NCBI GenBank assembly: GCA_011037195.1
Contig: JAAEAF010002769.1
Span: 81,106-145,105, forward strand
Source of the DNA: Triatoma infestans
Lineage: Eukaryota; Arthropoda; Insecta; Hemiptera; Reduviidae
Direction of reading: 5' to 3'
Length of the DNA stretch: 64,000 nucleotides
Positions 1 to 11,900 of the stretch are shown here, in pieces. The position numbers and the translations under genes are program-made. Below the pieces are notes generated by a model. The model ran no database searches, had not been told where the DNA came from, and saw only the letters and a program-made list of their open reading frames with translations. How positions within the stretch are numbered: position 1 is the first letter of the stretch; each line of letters begins with the position of its first letter.

Positions 1-430
1 AGTGCGTTTACTTTATCAGTTTACTAAATGGTTTTTTCACTTTTTCGCGATTTTCTCAAAAATGGCTCCGACGATTTTCTTGAAACTTCTAATATAAACT
101 AAACATGCAAAGATCTACATCATTTATTTAAAGCACTTCTCTGGAAATTCATTTAAGGGACTTTTAGGGGGGTGGGGTTACAGCTTTTTCTCTAAAGTGC
201 TATCATAGTTGATTATACAATTCTATCATCCAAACAAATTAATTAGAAATAAATAGATGGCCAAAATTCCGAGTTTCAAGAAAATTAGTAAACCGGAAGT
301 GCGCTTTTACTGAACAGTTTTTTCAGTTTTCGACGAATTTCGTTAAATTTGGTACACAAACTATAAAATTTGTCAATTATAATTTTGAGAACTGGAGTAA
401 GAGAAAGTTGTGTGAGTGTTTCACAGATTT
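1..430 (+). repeat. HINE-like modular repeat, 3' part (truncated by window edge)
   Basis: This is the 3' portion of the dispersed repeat family that recurs across the window. It holds one ~297-bp monomer: the box ending in agtgcg is at the start and comes back as ccggaagtgcg near 294. After the monomer come the 3' subterminal motif GGAGTAAGAGAAAG (394-407) and a short hairpin tgtgtgagtgtttcaca (409-425), followed by gattttttatt. The same order is seen in the complete copies at 42.6-44.9 kb. It is non-coding; short reading frames here are chance. The 5' end lies outside the window. The stretch 431-736 shows nothing recognisable. Confidence 0.7.
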
Positions 431-736
431 TTTATTCCACATACTCGTTTTCATTAGGAAGTGCTAAAAAGTGTACATTTATTCTATCATTCATTTATGT
501 TTTCTCTGGTTTGATATTCGTACTAATTAAATACTTTTTTACACATTCTCAGATTAACTCCAAAGGCGTCAAATGATTACAGAAATCACTATCAGAAACG
601 TCGTGATAAGTTTTTCTCACCGAAATTGCACTAACTTTATTTGTTTATTAAATATGAGGTCGTTTCTCATATAATCTAAGTCCCTAGTGAAATTCTCTTG
701 GTCAACCCAAATTTTTCGGAGATACTATTAGCAAAT

Positions 737-986
737 TTTATTTATTTTTTTTTTTTTAATATAAGGCGCGTCAGCATCTGTGGTCATTGGCGCCCGGAGC
801 CTTCTCAGTGTACTGTCGGCCTCCGGACAGTGTTCCCTCGTTACAGACAGCACTGTCTATTACCGGACAGTGAGCTGTAGAGGCTCCTAGGAAGAAAAAA
901 TCGTAAGAGTAGCACAACTGGACTCGAACCCGGGACCTCCGCGTTGGAGTCCAGTACGCTAACCACTTAGCTAATCCCTACCCTTT
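737..986 (-). mobile_element. tRNA-derived SINE (family S1), minus strand
   Basis: Read on the minus strand, a tRNA-like head has an A-box-like stretch (agctaagtggttagcg) and a perfect B box (gggttcgagtcc). A body of ~150 bp follows, ending in gacgcgccttatatt and a poly-A tail, seen as the T-run at 739-757 on the plus strand. The same family is at 60098-60334 and 60927-61137, with fragments at 22310, 24020 and 42538. A short direct repeat gcaaat at 731-736 and 987-992 may be the target-site duplication, but it is weak. The head could transcribe from an internal Pol III promoter; no function for the host is suggested. Confidence 0.8.
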
Positions 987-1265
987 GCAAATCTTTCTAA
1001 TTCTTTTTTTCTAATGAAGAGTTTTTGTGCTAAGATGTGTGCTGGATCTATTTCTTTTCTCCATTTAGTGCTGGATTACATCTTAAATTTCTTAACATTC
1101 CTTTTAAAAGTAATGATAAAATTCACTTGCTATGACCTTGAAAAAATTCTCACCAGAAACACTCACGTAAGCACAGTAGCACACAAATACCATAATACTC
1201 ACAAAATATAACAGTTCATGTAAGCTACAACAAAAATATATATATGTATATATTTTTTTCTGTAG

Positions 1266-1448
1266 GTTTCTGCTTTGACTAAGCCTCAGCAAAAACCTCA
1301 AGAAGATGAACAAACGACTCAAAGAATCTATGCAATTTTAGATAAATATGCAGAACAACTACGAAATTCTCCAGAACTCAAAAACAAACCTGCCCCACGA
1401 AGGCGATCAAATCCTCCAACAAATCCGGCGCAGTCTTCTAAAAGAAAG
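1266..1448 (+). CDS. Host gene exon 1 in window
   Basis: The acceptor is ttttttctgtag|GTTTCT and the donor AAAG|gtaata. It is 183 nt, phase 0 in and out, encoding 61 residues. It begins VSALTKPQQKPQ, has the helical TTQRIYAILDKYAEQLR segment, then a basic Pro-rich patch and ends SSKRK. This is the most conserved-looking part of the visible protein. Upstream exons must exist outside the window. Confidence 0.82.
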
Positions 1449-2853
1449 GTAATATATTTTTTTTTTATTAGCGCACTTTGGAAGTCTTGCAAGATTTTTT
1501 ATTTTGTGTGACTCCCTTCCGACCCTCTAGTAGGCTACTCGCAAACATGCAATTTTCAGTTTTGCACAACAGTTTGATGTAATAGTCACCCAGTACCTGA
1601 GGTTTATATGCACAGATACGCAGCTGAGAATTTTAATTTTTTTTTCCTCCGAATTTGATTCGTCCTTTATATGTGCTATTATTATAGATGAAATAATTTG
1701 TTTATTTTTATTTTAAAGAAGGGAAGCAAGAAAAGTACCGGCTGTTGTTCCGTGGATGCAAGCCCAATTGATGGTTGCTGTGAAGATATTAGGACACTAG
1801 GAAGTGAAGATAGTTCTACTGAACCACCTGCAACTCCAGCGCCTATCCGTCACACTGATGATATTTCTCTTCCTGCTCATCTTCAGCCGGAAGATGTCTC
1901 ATCAGAAACTTGTGAATCTTCAACAGATTCTAAGGAGGTCACAACGCAGACAGTACAGCAATCTCCTTCAAATAGTGGGCAACATCAGCCTGCAGTTAGA
2001 CAAATAAACCAGCAACAGGTCAGAACACCATTTTCTGTTAATCTGTTTTTTCATATGGCTTGGGTGTTTTTCTGTGGTCAACAAGTATTATTATTTGATC
2101 AGATAAATTTTCTTTTTCAATCAATGTTCATGTTGGTCATTTGGTACTTTACTTTTAGATCTTTTAAAACGAATTTAATATTAAAATAAAATTTTTCAAA
2201 TTTGGGAATTGACTCGTTAGTAAAATACCCTCTCTCTCTCTTTCTGATGAGGCTATTACCTGGGTTTTAAAATTGTTTTGTATCTTGGATATTTGTGCCA
2301 GAATCAGCAATTAGAAAAACAGCAAACTGTGACTGGAAGAACGTTACTTGTACAGGAGAGTCTGCACGCCGGGTCTGTACTTAACGTTGAGCAGGCTACC
2401 AAAGTGTTGTCTGGAAAACAGCTAGTCGTGGGAACGCCAGCCACTGTGCCTCTGACCCTTTCCCTTCCAGCGGCTGCAAACCTTAAGCAGGTAGCATATT
2501 CATATCTACCATGTATTCATACTTTGACGGCTTGCACAAATTTTCAACAGTTCATCAAAAGAACAGGAGTAGAATATATGTATTGCGGTTAAACAGTTTA
2601 AAATAAGCGGGCCTGCTTTTTATTATTTTCTCTTAATACACTTGTAAGTGGAAATATTGCGACCCGTGACAAATTTTCGAACTAGAGTTTTCACTGGAAA
2701 TATATGTTTGAGGCATCTTAATCAAAAAATATCTTAAAATCATAAAATTGTATCTCTTTGATACAAACAGATGTTTTTAGCGAATGTCTCCAGATACAGA
2801 CGCACATATATGTATATATATGGTGTATGATGTGTGTACACTTTATATATATA

Positions 2854-2926
<73 letters not shown>

Positions 2927-5900
2927 TGTGAACAAATATGTCAAAAACGAAAAATCGCAAGAATATTGATATTCTAAAGATTTCAATTGAATCCAACATG
3001 AATGCAGTCAAAATCCGTCAACCCGAATTTTGAATTTAATGAACGTTTTTTTATTTTGTCGCGATATTTTCAAAAACTGCTACAACGATACAGTGTTATT
3101 TCACATATCGCACGGTTCTGCTAACTATATAATAATGGATGTTAATTTCATGTGTTTAAAAAATACAAAGCTTGAAGAAAATTTGCAAATGATAGTGTAA
3201 CTTTACAAAATGAGTGTTTCAATTGTTCGCCATTCCTGGAAACGGCTCCAATGTTTTCCTTGAATTCCGTTACATACTGCATAAGTTAGTATGCCAATTT
3301 TTTCAGACAGGCTTTATATCTAGCTACCGATAAGAATCGTGGCCGGAGGCGAATGGTAAACATACTTTGATATTATTACTAATATTAATTTTGAATTAAA
3401 ATCCAAGGCCAAGATGGGGAATCAAACCCAGTACCAAATATACCTCAGCATTGCGGTCCGCGTCTCTAACCACTTAGATTTCCCACTAAGGTGCCTGATT
3501 TCCCAGAAGTAACTGATGGAAGTTCAGGGAATTGAACTTTAGTAAATATTTCCGCATTCTAAGAATCAGAACTGTGAGAATTACAGCAAGAGAGAGTCAT
3601 GTGAGTGTTTACATTTTTTTATTAGTCATATTATATCAGAAGTAAAATTTCCATTACAAATTTTTTCTGCTGTAGAGTCAGAATTTCCTGTCAGAGTTCT
3701 GACATTTTTTCTTAGAGGAAATTATGTTTTAAGGCCCCTTGAGCACGAAAATGATTTTTTTAGAAATTGGTCCGTGTGCATGTGAGCACACAATTAAAAT
3801 ACGAAAAATCACAGAAAGTTCAAACTTGATAATCTTGTTTGGGATTCTTCAAGAATGGTGACACATAGGTTTCGGGATAATGTATTAACCAGGGACCTCG
3901 TTACCGAATATTTTCATCCGAGTTTTGTCATATTCTCGAGAATTGTTACTGTATAAATAATCTTTAAGCTTGGTATGTTGGCTGAGTATTATTAGGTTTA
4001 CGGAGCTAGTGAGAACCATATCACTTGCTCATAATTAAGAAACAACCATTTCATAAATGTTTTCAACGAGAAGGAACATATGAGATTTTTTTCCGTGATA
4101 TCCTGTTTCCTTTTTTTTGTTGTCATCAAGGACTGTTTCGGGTCCATGCATTCATCCTTCTTGAGGATTTCTTGATAAGTAGTGTATCAAAGACAATCAA
4201 TGACTGTACAAGGCAAAATCATGTCATAAACTGGGTGTATAAACATTTTGCCTTTTGCGCCCTGTGATATCCCACTGTTTATCGAGATATCCTGAAAGTG
4301 GCCTAACACTTGAAACCGATCAGTGACAACAAAGTGACTGTATGGAAAAAATTTCTGATGTTTTCCAGCACTCAGCTACATGAGAAGGAACATAACTTCA
4401 CTCTCTTTTCACGTTCCGTTGACTCGAAGCGCTTGAATGATCTAGTACTCTCCAATTTATGGACTGAAGCCTTTTGAGCTAAGCCATCACTGGATTGTAC
4501 CTTACAAAATAGCCATCCCCAGATTGACTAAGCGTATCTTCATTTTGGAACCAGTGCATCACAAGTTCCAAGCACAGCATTTCGTACCGGTGTGATTCTT
4601 GGAACTATCTGAAACACAGCATGTCTGATATATATATATATGTGTTTGATTATGGAGCATAAGAAGTCTTTCACTTGAAAGACTAATAATCTATCTTATT
4701 GAGGGGGAACAAACGTCGCTTAGGTCGCTGCTAGCGCTGTCGCTATCGATTTCTGTCGCCAAACGTTGAGGACCCAGCTTTGTGATTGCAGGTGGTGAGC
4801 TAAGTTACTAATAATATGGTTCTAATATCTATATAACAATTAAGAGTTCTGAGAACTTCAGTTTGTCATTTGTAACTGAGTAGTTAAAATAGTTGAGACA
4901 GTTATATGATGTTTTTCATCAGATTTTTGTATTTTTATGTTTTTAGGTTATATTTCCTGTGCCGGCTGATGGTAGGCCATTTGTTGTTGCTAAAGTGCCG
5001 AAAATGTACCGAGTTCATCAGGTAACTGTTCCTGGGAATTCTCCATTAATTGCCGCATCAACTGGCGGTGCTGTATTATTAAGGCAAATGTGCCTTAATA
5101 AAACAACAGTGAAACAGGTAATTTTCACAGAACAATATGTTTTTAAGTTTTCATATAGAATTATTTTTATTTTTAAATTAAATTTTTTATATTAAATAGG
5201 TGAAGGTTCCTGTGCAAGTGTCTGGTATTACCGGAAGTAGTGGCGTCGTACTTCCTGGTGGTTCTCAATCATTCACACTCGAAGGAGACTCACTAGTATT
5301 AGATAATAATACTATACTAGTGAACACGGGTCATGGGCCATCGAATAGTGGTGGAGTAACTGTTAGCTCTTCAGGAGCAACTGTGAGTCTTCTGCAGAGG
5401 ACTACAGCCACCACGGCTACTTGTGGAAGTAATAGAACTACTTCTTCTACAATGACTAGCCATCATGACCATGTTTTTACACAGGATCAAGCTTTACAGA
5501 CGCATAATAATTTAAATCATAACGATATAAAGTAAGTAAAAACCTCATTTATTTATGATTTTCCTTGTCAAAAGTTGTTATAACAAAAATATGAACTTAG
5601 CAAAATCTGCTATAATTCCACCTGTAGAAATCACTTTTTATCTCAATTTGTGACCATTTTAACCATATCTTCATTTTGGACATTGCAATACACCTTGTAA
5701 CGGATGGACATATACTAGAACAACAGCTTGAGTTGGATTTTGTGCGTTAGTCACTTGTTACTTCCACAGGAGTTTAACATTTATTTTTAATTTACTTAAT
5801 CCTAAACACGACGCGGCGGACGCCTTTTGTCTTATCAACGGACACGCGCCGGAATATTTACTTTTTAATAAATAGAAACTATAAAACATTTAAAACTAAA

Positions 5901-8900
5901 GTGTAGATGGGATTGTTTGAAAAATAATTTAATCCATATTTGTCTTAATTCACAATTTTTTAAATATAATTCTAAATAAATTTTAACGAAATAATTAAAC
6001 AGTAAAAGGTCGGAGAATTTGTTTGTCACAATTTATATTCATTGACTTCAATAATTTAACAGATATGTAAATAGAAGCGGAGAAATAGTTGATGAGCGAG
6101 TTCAGAAACAACCATGGTTGCATATTCTCAGGGAAATTAAAGTGGCAGATGACCAGGCATCTTTGGAAGGAAAAGAAGATATTGCCACTGCAGATAAAGG
6201 TAAAAAATGGTTTTGTGTAATCCAAACGATTACTACCCTTTAGTTATCTTAAATATAAATAATACTGATTAGACATAAATGTAGCATATATGTTTAAATT
6301 ATTTATGTACAGGGTGTAGCGCAAAAGAAAATTCAGGCAAATATATGGTAGAATCTGTGATTAAAGTAAAACCATCTATAAATAGTGAAAAAAATGACGG
6401 TGGTTGGCATTCTTTGACTTCAACGCCCACGTCTGCGGCTGTATTAAGTGTTAAATCCACACCTTCAGGTAGTTATTCTAGTTAAATTTAATTTTTACTG
6501 TTAAGTAAAGTAAGGGGGATTTAAGAGAGGCGATTGAAAAGGAAAAGTGTTTTGGCGCTTCAGCCGACTCAACTTTCTGAAGTGGTGATGAGATGATCCG
6601 GTTTTGAAACCAGCTTGTCAGAAATTTCTCCGTAAAGCTGAGTGAAGCTCTGGATGGCATTATGAGTACCAGTGAAGTTTCTTATTATCTCCCAAGCGGC
6701 AATTCACGTATTTGAAAGCTATGTCTAGTTCAATCTCGAAAGAAACTATCGTATCAGGAAATTGTAATCCTAGAATCATCTCATTAAAGCACTCAACTAA
6801 TGGGTTATCAGTTTAAAAATAGCTAGGAATGCCTCGACAAACTTAATGACCTGGGCAGAAATAATAGATACACTCTTTTGGGTGCCAGGACCTTTGGCGT
6901 GGAAGGTAATGAGATGCCGACAGCCTGGCAAAGAAAGGTGCGGCAATGTCCTTCATTGGACGGGAACCCATGTTCAGTCTCTGCAGAAGAGCAGAAAAAT
7001 GAGGAAGAAGCCAAGAGGGTATTGTCTATTAAGACCGACCAACATTTTTCTGGCTAGCTAATGCGGAAAATATCTCAGACTTTCTCTCAGGGCATTGTAG
7101 TAGACTCATGAGACACAGGAAGAAGCTCGCCTGGAATGCGATTGCGCCACAGATTCTTATTGGTAGCTGGAAAAGACTCCAATAAACCTCCTGATAGACT
7201 GCGACACTATCATCCAGAAAAGATTTAGAATCCTAGTACGTGGAAGATGTTGGAGGAGATATTCTCCCTAGTACCTACCAAGTTAATGAAATTTCTTAGA
7301 GAAATAGTTCTGAAACAGGTGCTTCAGGTTGAGAGTGTCCTCACCCTGAACCAGTAGGAGGGACACCAATAGATTTTTTCGAAGTCGCAGTGTATCATCC
7401 ATAGAATTTTACAGAATGTTACAATCAGTATACACCTTAGTGACGCTCAAGGAAGCCATAGATACAATATGCGTTGAATTTCTTTGGTAACTTTTTCTTC
7501 TATATATTTTTAATTCGTTTTTTTAAGGCATGGTGGTAACTACCATGGGATCCAACTTGAAGGTCAAAATCTGTTAACCGGAAGTGCGACTTTATACTTC
7601 TTTATTCTGGAAAACGCTTCAACGATTTTCTTCAATCTTTTATATACTCCACAAATAATACGGTCCTCGTATCACTTTGATTTGAAATATCTTTCTGGGA
7701 CAATTAATTTTTGGGCGATTCTGGTGGAACTATGATCTTAAGTTTTCATCTACAGCGCTTTGTCAAAATACCATTTGGTTTTACTAACTGAATAATACAG
7801 AGGAGAGTAAAATGTGTTTAAGAACTATCAAGTTTGTAGAAAACCGGTCAACTGGAAATACAGGTTTTCAAAATGGGTTTTCACAGTTGTTTGCAATATT
7901 CTTTAAAAATCTAGTGAGTGTTTCATATCAGATTTTTTATTTTTATGGATATCTGCTAATGATTAAATTATGTTGTTTTATAGTAGGACGACGTGGTACG
8001 AATACGACTCCGGTATCAGTTTCCCTGACACAGGATTCGTGGAGGAAATCACGAGATCTTCGCCTACAGAAATCACTTTCTGAAGAATGTGAAGACCTTG
8101 GGGTGGATAAACCTAGTACGTCAGACTTGTTTCCAGAGGCTGAACTCCTTCTAGATACTGATCCTCTTTCAAGAGACTCTCTGCATGAGATGTATTCTAG
8201 TTCTAGTCGCGATTCTTCACCTACTCCTAGGTATTTTATTGTTAACATAGTATTGTGTTGTATTTTTAAAGTTTTGTTTGATTCACCTTATTTTGTTACT
8301 TTTTTTTTTTTTTGCTACTTTCTCTTATCCGTAACAAGAGGAAGTATTGCGATTGTTCCAAATTTTCGAAATTGAGTTTTCACCGGAAATACATGTTTTG
8401 ATGTCTCCTGAAAACGAAAAAGTTTTTATAGCGAATGGTCAGTGTGCGTATTTGTATGTGTACAAAATATCTCAAAAACGAAATTCGCAGAAAGCTCAAA
8501 CTTGATATTCCGTATAGGTACTAACCACCGCATCTGACACGAAGGATTCGGACAAAATCTATCAACCGGATGTGTGTCTTGACTGAATGTTTTTTTTTTT
8601 CCAGTTCTTCGTGATTTTCTAGAAAATAGCTCCAACGATTTTCTCTTAACTTCGCATACTATTTACATACATAAATACCTATCACTTTTATTCGTAAACA
8701 TTTTTCCGGGAAATTGATTTATTGCGGGGGGGAGAGATAGTAACGTTAAGAAATTGGGTTCTGCGAGAATACTAACGTTAAGTTTTCCTTTAAAGTACTA
8801 CTTCAGTTCAGTCTATGGTTCTACCACCTATATAATATAAATATACATTAGAAGTATTTCAGAATTCCTAATTTGTAGAAAATCGGTTAATCGGAAATGC

Positions 8901-11900
8901 AACTTTACAAAATAGGTTTTTAGAGTTTTTTGGAATTATCTTGAAAATAATAAAATTTCCTCTAAAATCGGTATGCTAACTGCATAGATATAAACCTATT
9001 ACTTTTATATGAAACAAAAAAAAAAATTGATTTCAGATTAGTTTCGCGGAATTTGTGGCCTTAAATTTCAAATATATGGGTTTGTTTCTATCTTATTGGC
9101 GCGCTCTTCACTTCCCTACCTGCTCGGGTTAGTAGGTTTGGTACTTGTCTCCCTCAACAATCTCATAAGGACAAATGAGCAAAATTTGAATTTCAAAGAA
9201 AAATGTCAGTTTATATACTTCTATGTTTCATTATTTTGATTCTGATCGCGGTTTTTGATTCTCATCCTTGGTGAGGTTTTTAATCAATTCTTGTAGAGAG
9301 ATGACTCCAACTAAATGTTTATATCACGCGCCACTGTGGCTGTTATATATAATTTATTGTATAAACAGTCCTGTGAGTGTTTCACACCAGATTTTTTTTT
9401 TTTTTTTTTAGATACCAGTGGAAAAAGAGAGGAATGACTAGTAGGTTGTTGGGTAAACGTCAAGAATCAGATTCTTCATGTCCAAGCACTCCATTAAATG
9501 GTGATCCAGGTATTTATTATTATTATTATTATTATTCGCACACTCCAGGCCACCGTACATAGCGCATAGCGCCAAAACCGGTGCCTGTGTCACTTAGCCT
9601 TGCCTACACAATAGGCAAGTTCCCGTCCCTGCCACGGGGAGGCGTACCTTTATATATCCGTCTAGTCCTTCTTATTACCATAACTTCACGAGCAAACTCA
9701 ATAAAGCCTTTGAAGTTTAATGCACTTTTTGTCAATTCTTTGCAATCTCCCGACCAGTTCTCTCCCCTTTTTTTCAGCTTGAATTCCATATGGATTCTTG
9801 CCTCGCCGAGGAGAGGACACGGAAGAGAACGTGGTGCACCGTGTCCCGTTCACCGCATTCACAATCCAATCCCAGCTCGTGGAGCTTAGAGTTGAACGAC
9901 AGTCGAATCGACAGTCTGTATGCAGATTCGGAAAGAACTCATATTTGGTTCTCCCTTTCTCTGCTTGATCCCAGCGTCTCTACCACTTCCCAATCTCGTT
10001 CTCTTGAATTTTTTTCTTTACAAGTGCAGGAGGAATCTGACTGGACAACTCACCATCAAGGACAATCATTCCCCCTTTCTTATGCTTATGGGTAAGGGCC
10101 CTCATCTCTGTGAGGAGATCGAGCGGCAACATACCTGCGACCACAGGTAAGGAGACCGTGGAGGTTGTCGTATAGGCCCTTGTTACAGAGCACAAAATGG
10201 CTCTTTGCATCCGTAATAGAGTCCGCTGTACGACTGTAAGTCAAGCTTCTCAGCCCAACAGGGAGCTGCGTAGTTGCAACATTCTCTATCACGCCCTTTA
10301 TAGATAGTCAAAGCCTCAGTCTTACTTTCGATCCTCGCTTGAGAACTTCATGACTGCACACTGTAATGCAACGTTTTAGGTTTTAGGTATTTGCCATGCT
10401 AGTGTGGCTCCATTTAGGACTTCTCTTTTCTCACTGGCGCTGCCTGGAAAATATAAAGAATAATTGTTTTTTTGTGTGTGTGTAAAAGGAGAGGATGAGT
10501 CGGAAACGGGTAGCGAGTGTGACTGGTGGCCAGGTACAGGTGAAAATGGTCGCTCACATCATGGACTTGGGATAACTACTAGTGGCACAGCGACTATAAC
10601 TCCACTTACTCAAATGACTCGCAAACGCAAAATCGGACTCTATGCTACAGATTCCGATGATACCGATTTAGATGATTCCTCTTCAGAGAAAGGTAATTGC
10701 ATTATTACTGAAGTTAACATTACTTTTAATAATGATTACATCTAATAAAAAAATATAATTTAATCGGATTTTCAGTAGTATTAAATGTTTGCACTTCCTT
10801 CTAAAAAAAAACTGAGGTTGCTTGAAATATTCTGTTTATAATCTTAGGACACGTTTATCCCTTTCAAGCTTTTCAGGTTATTGGATTCTGCAGATTTATG
10901 CATTTGTAAGTAGTTGAAAATATTATGGTGTATATATTCAGAATTTATGTCATGTACATTGCATTAGGGACATACTGCTTTTTTTCGGTTATAGAGGGTG
11001 GCCCAATCTTATTGAATCAGCAGTTTTTCTCAATATGGTAACAAAATTACAAGACATTGTACCCTTATTTTTTTTTTTTAATGTAGTATCTAAATGCGAC
11101 ATGTATTTTCTTTTTTTTTTACTACTCTAAAAAAAAATTAGTATTCACATGCTGTTTTAGGTCCCTTGTTTCCGAATAAAGTTTTTTTTTTTTTTATAGA
11201 GTCTGTATATACGTCTGTATGTGTTCACTCAGTATAATAATAATATCTGGTATTTTACCCGTCGTAGCAGATGTTATCCAGCATTGTGGACCCACCCACA
11301 TTTATAATAATAATATTTTTATTCGCTTTCGGAGTATTTCCCGATTCGAATTAGAATTGGTATTGTTATGTACAATAAAAACAATACAATTTGGTGTTAC
11401 ACAGTATAGATAAAAAAAGAATAATCCCAGAAAGCTCAAACATGAAGTCTGATAGAACGATGCCAATGATATATAGAGATCCGACACGAAGTGTTTTGGT
11501 ATCCTTTTGTATCTTTTGTTTTTTTTTTGTATAATATTTATCACAGAGTAAAATGCTTTTACATTCTTTAATTTCACTAGCACAATATTAAGAACTTGTT
11601 GCTTGTAATTGAAGTACTTTTATTGATTAAAAAAATTATGCTACGTTGCTATAGAGCTATTAAAAGGATTTCATGCATAGTTTCTTATAGTTTTATGTGA
11701 AAGTATCAAAATAAGATAAAATAATATTTGTTAATACTAAGCTTAACATTTACTCCCTTTTTTTAAAACATATTCATTACTTTTTCTGCTCTCTGTGAAC
11801 ATATTTCGTTATGAAGTACACACATTAAACCTGTCATTATAATAGATTTGAAGTAGGAGTGAGCTGTGTGAGTTTACCATTCCCCCCCCCCCCCAGTTTA

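Larger units (their letters stand above)
2626..3613 (+). repeat. HINE-like repeat in intron 3, with nested SINE-like piece
   Basis: The copy starts with the degenerate 5' motif ttttctcttaata followed by the 5' module (ggaaatattgcg, then gagttttcactggaaat). It runs through monomer sequence with gctacaacgat- and ggctccaatg-like blocks and ends at atgtgagtgtttacat followed by T-rich DNA. Total length (~990 bp) matches the full-length copy at 43941-44927. It carries the GT microsatellite at 2843-2924 in the position where other copies have short gtgtgtatgtg tracts, and the tRNA-like piece at 3395-3490. It is diverged and on the same strand as the host gene. Confidence 0.6.

Noticed and set aside
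2718..3011. Minus- and plus-strand frames of Thr-His or Cys-Val repeats
   Set aside because: They are translations of the GT microsatellite at 2843-2924.
7812..8375. A 187-codon frame taken as a whole gene
   Set aside because: Only the middle (7987-8230) is exon; the flanks translate HINE-like and T-rich DNA and do not fit the phases.
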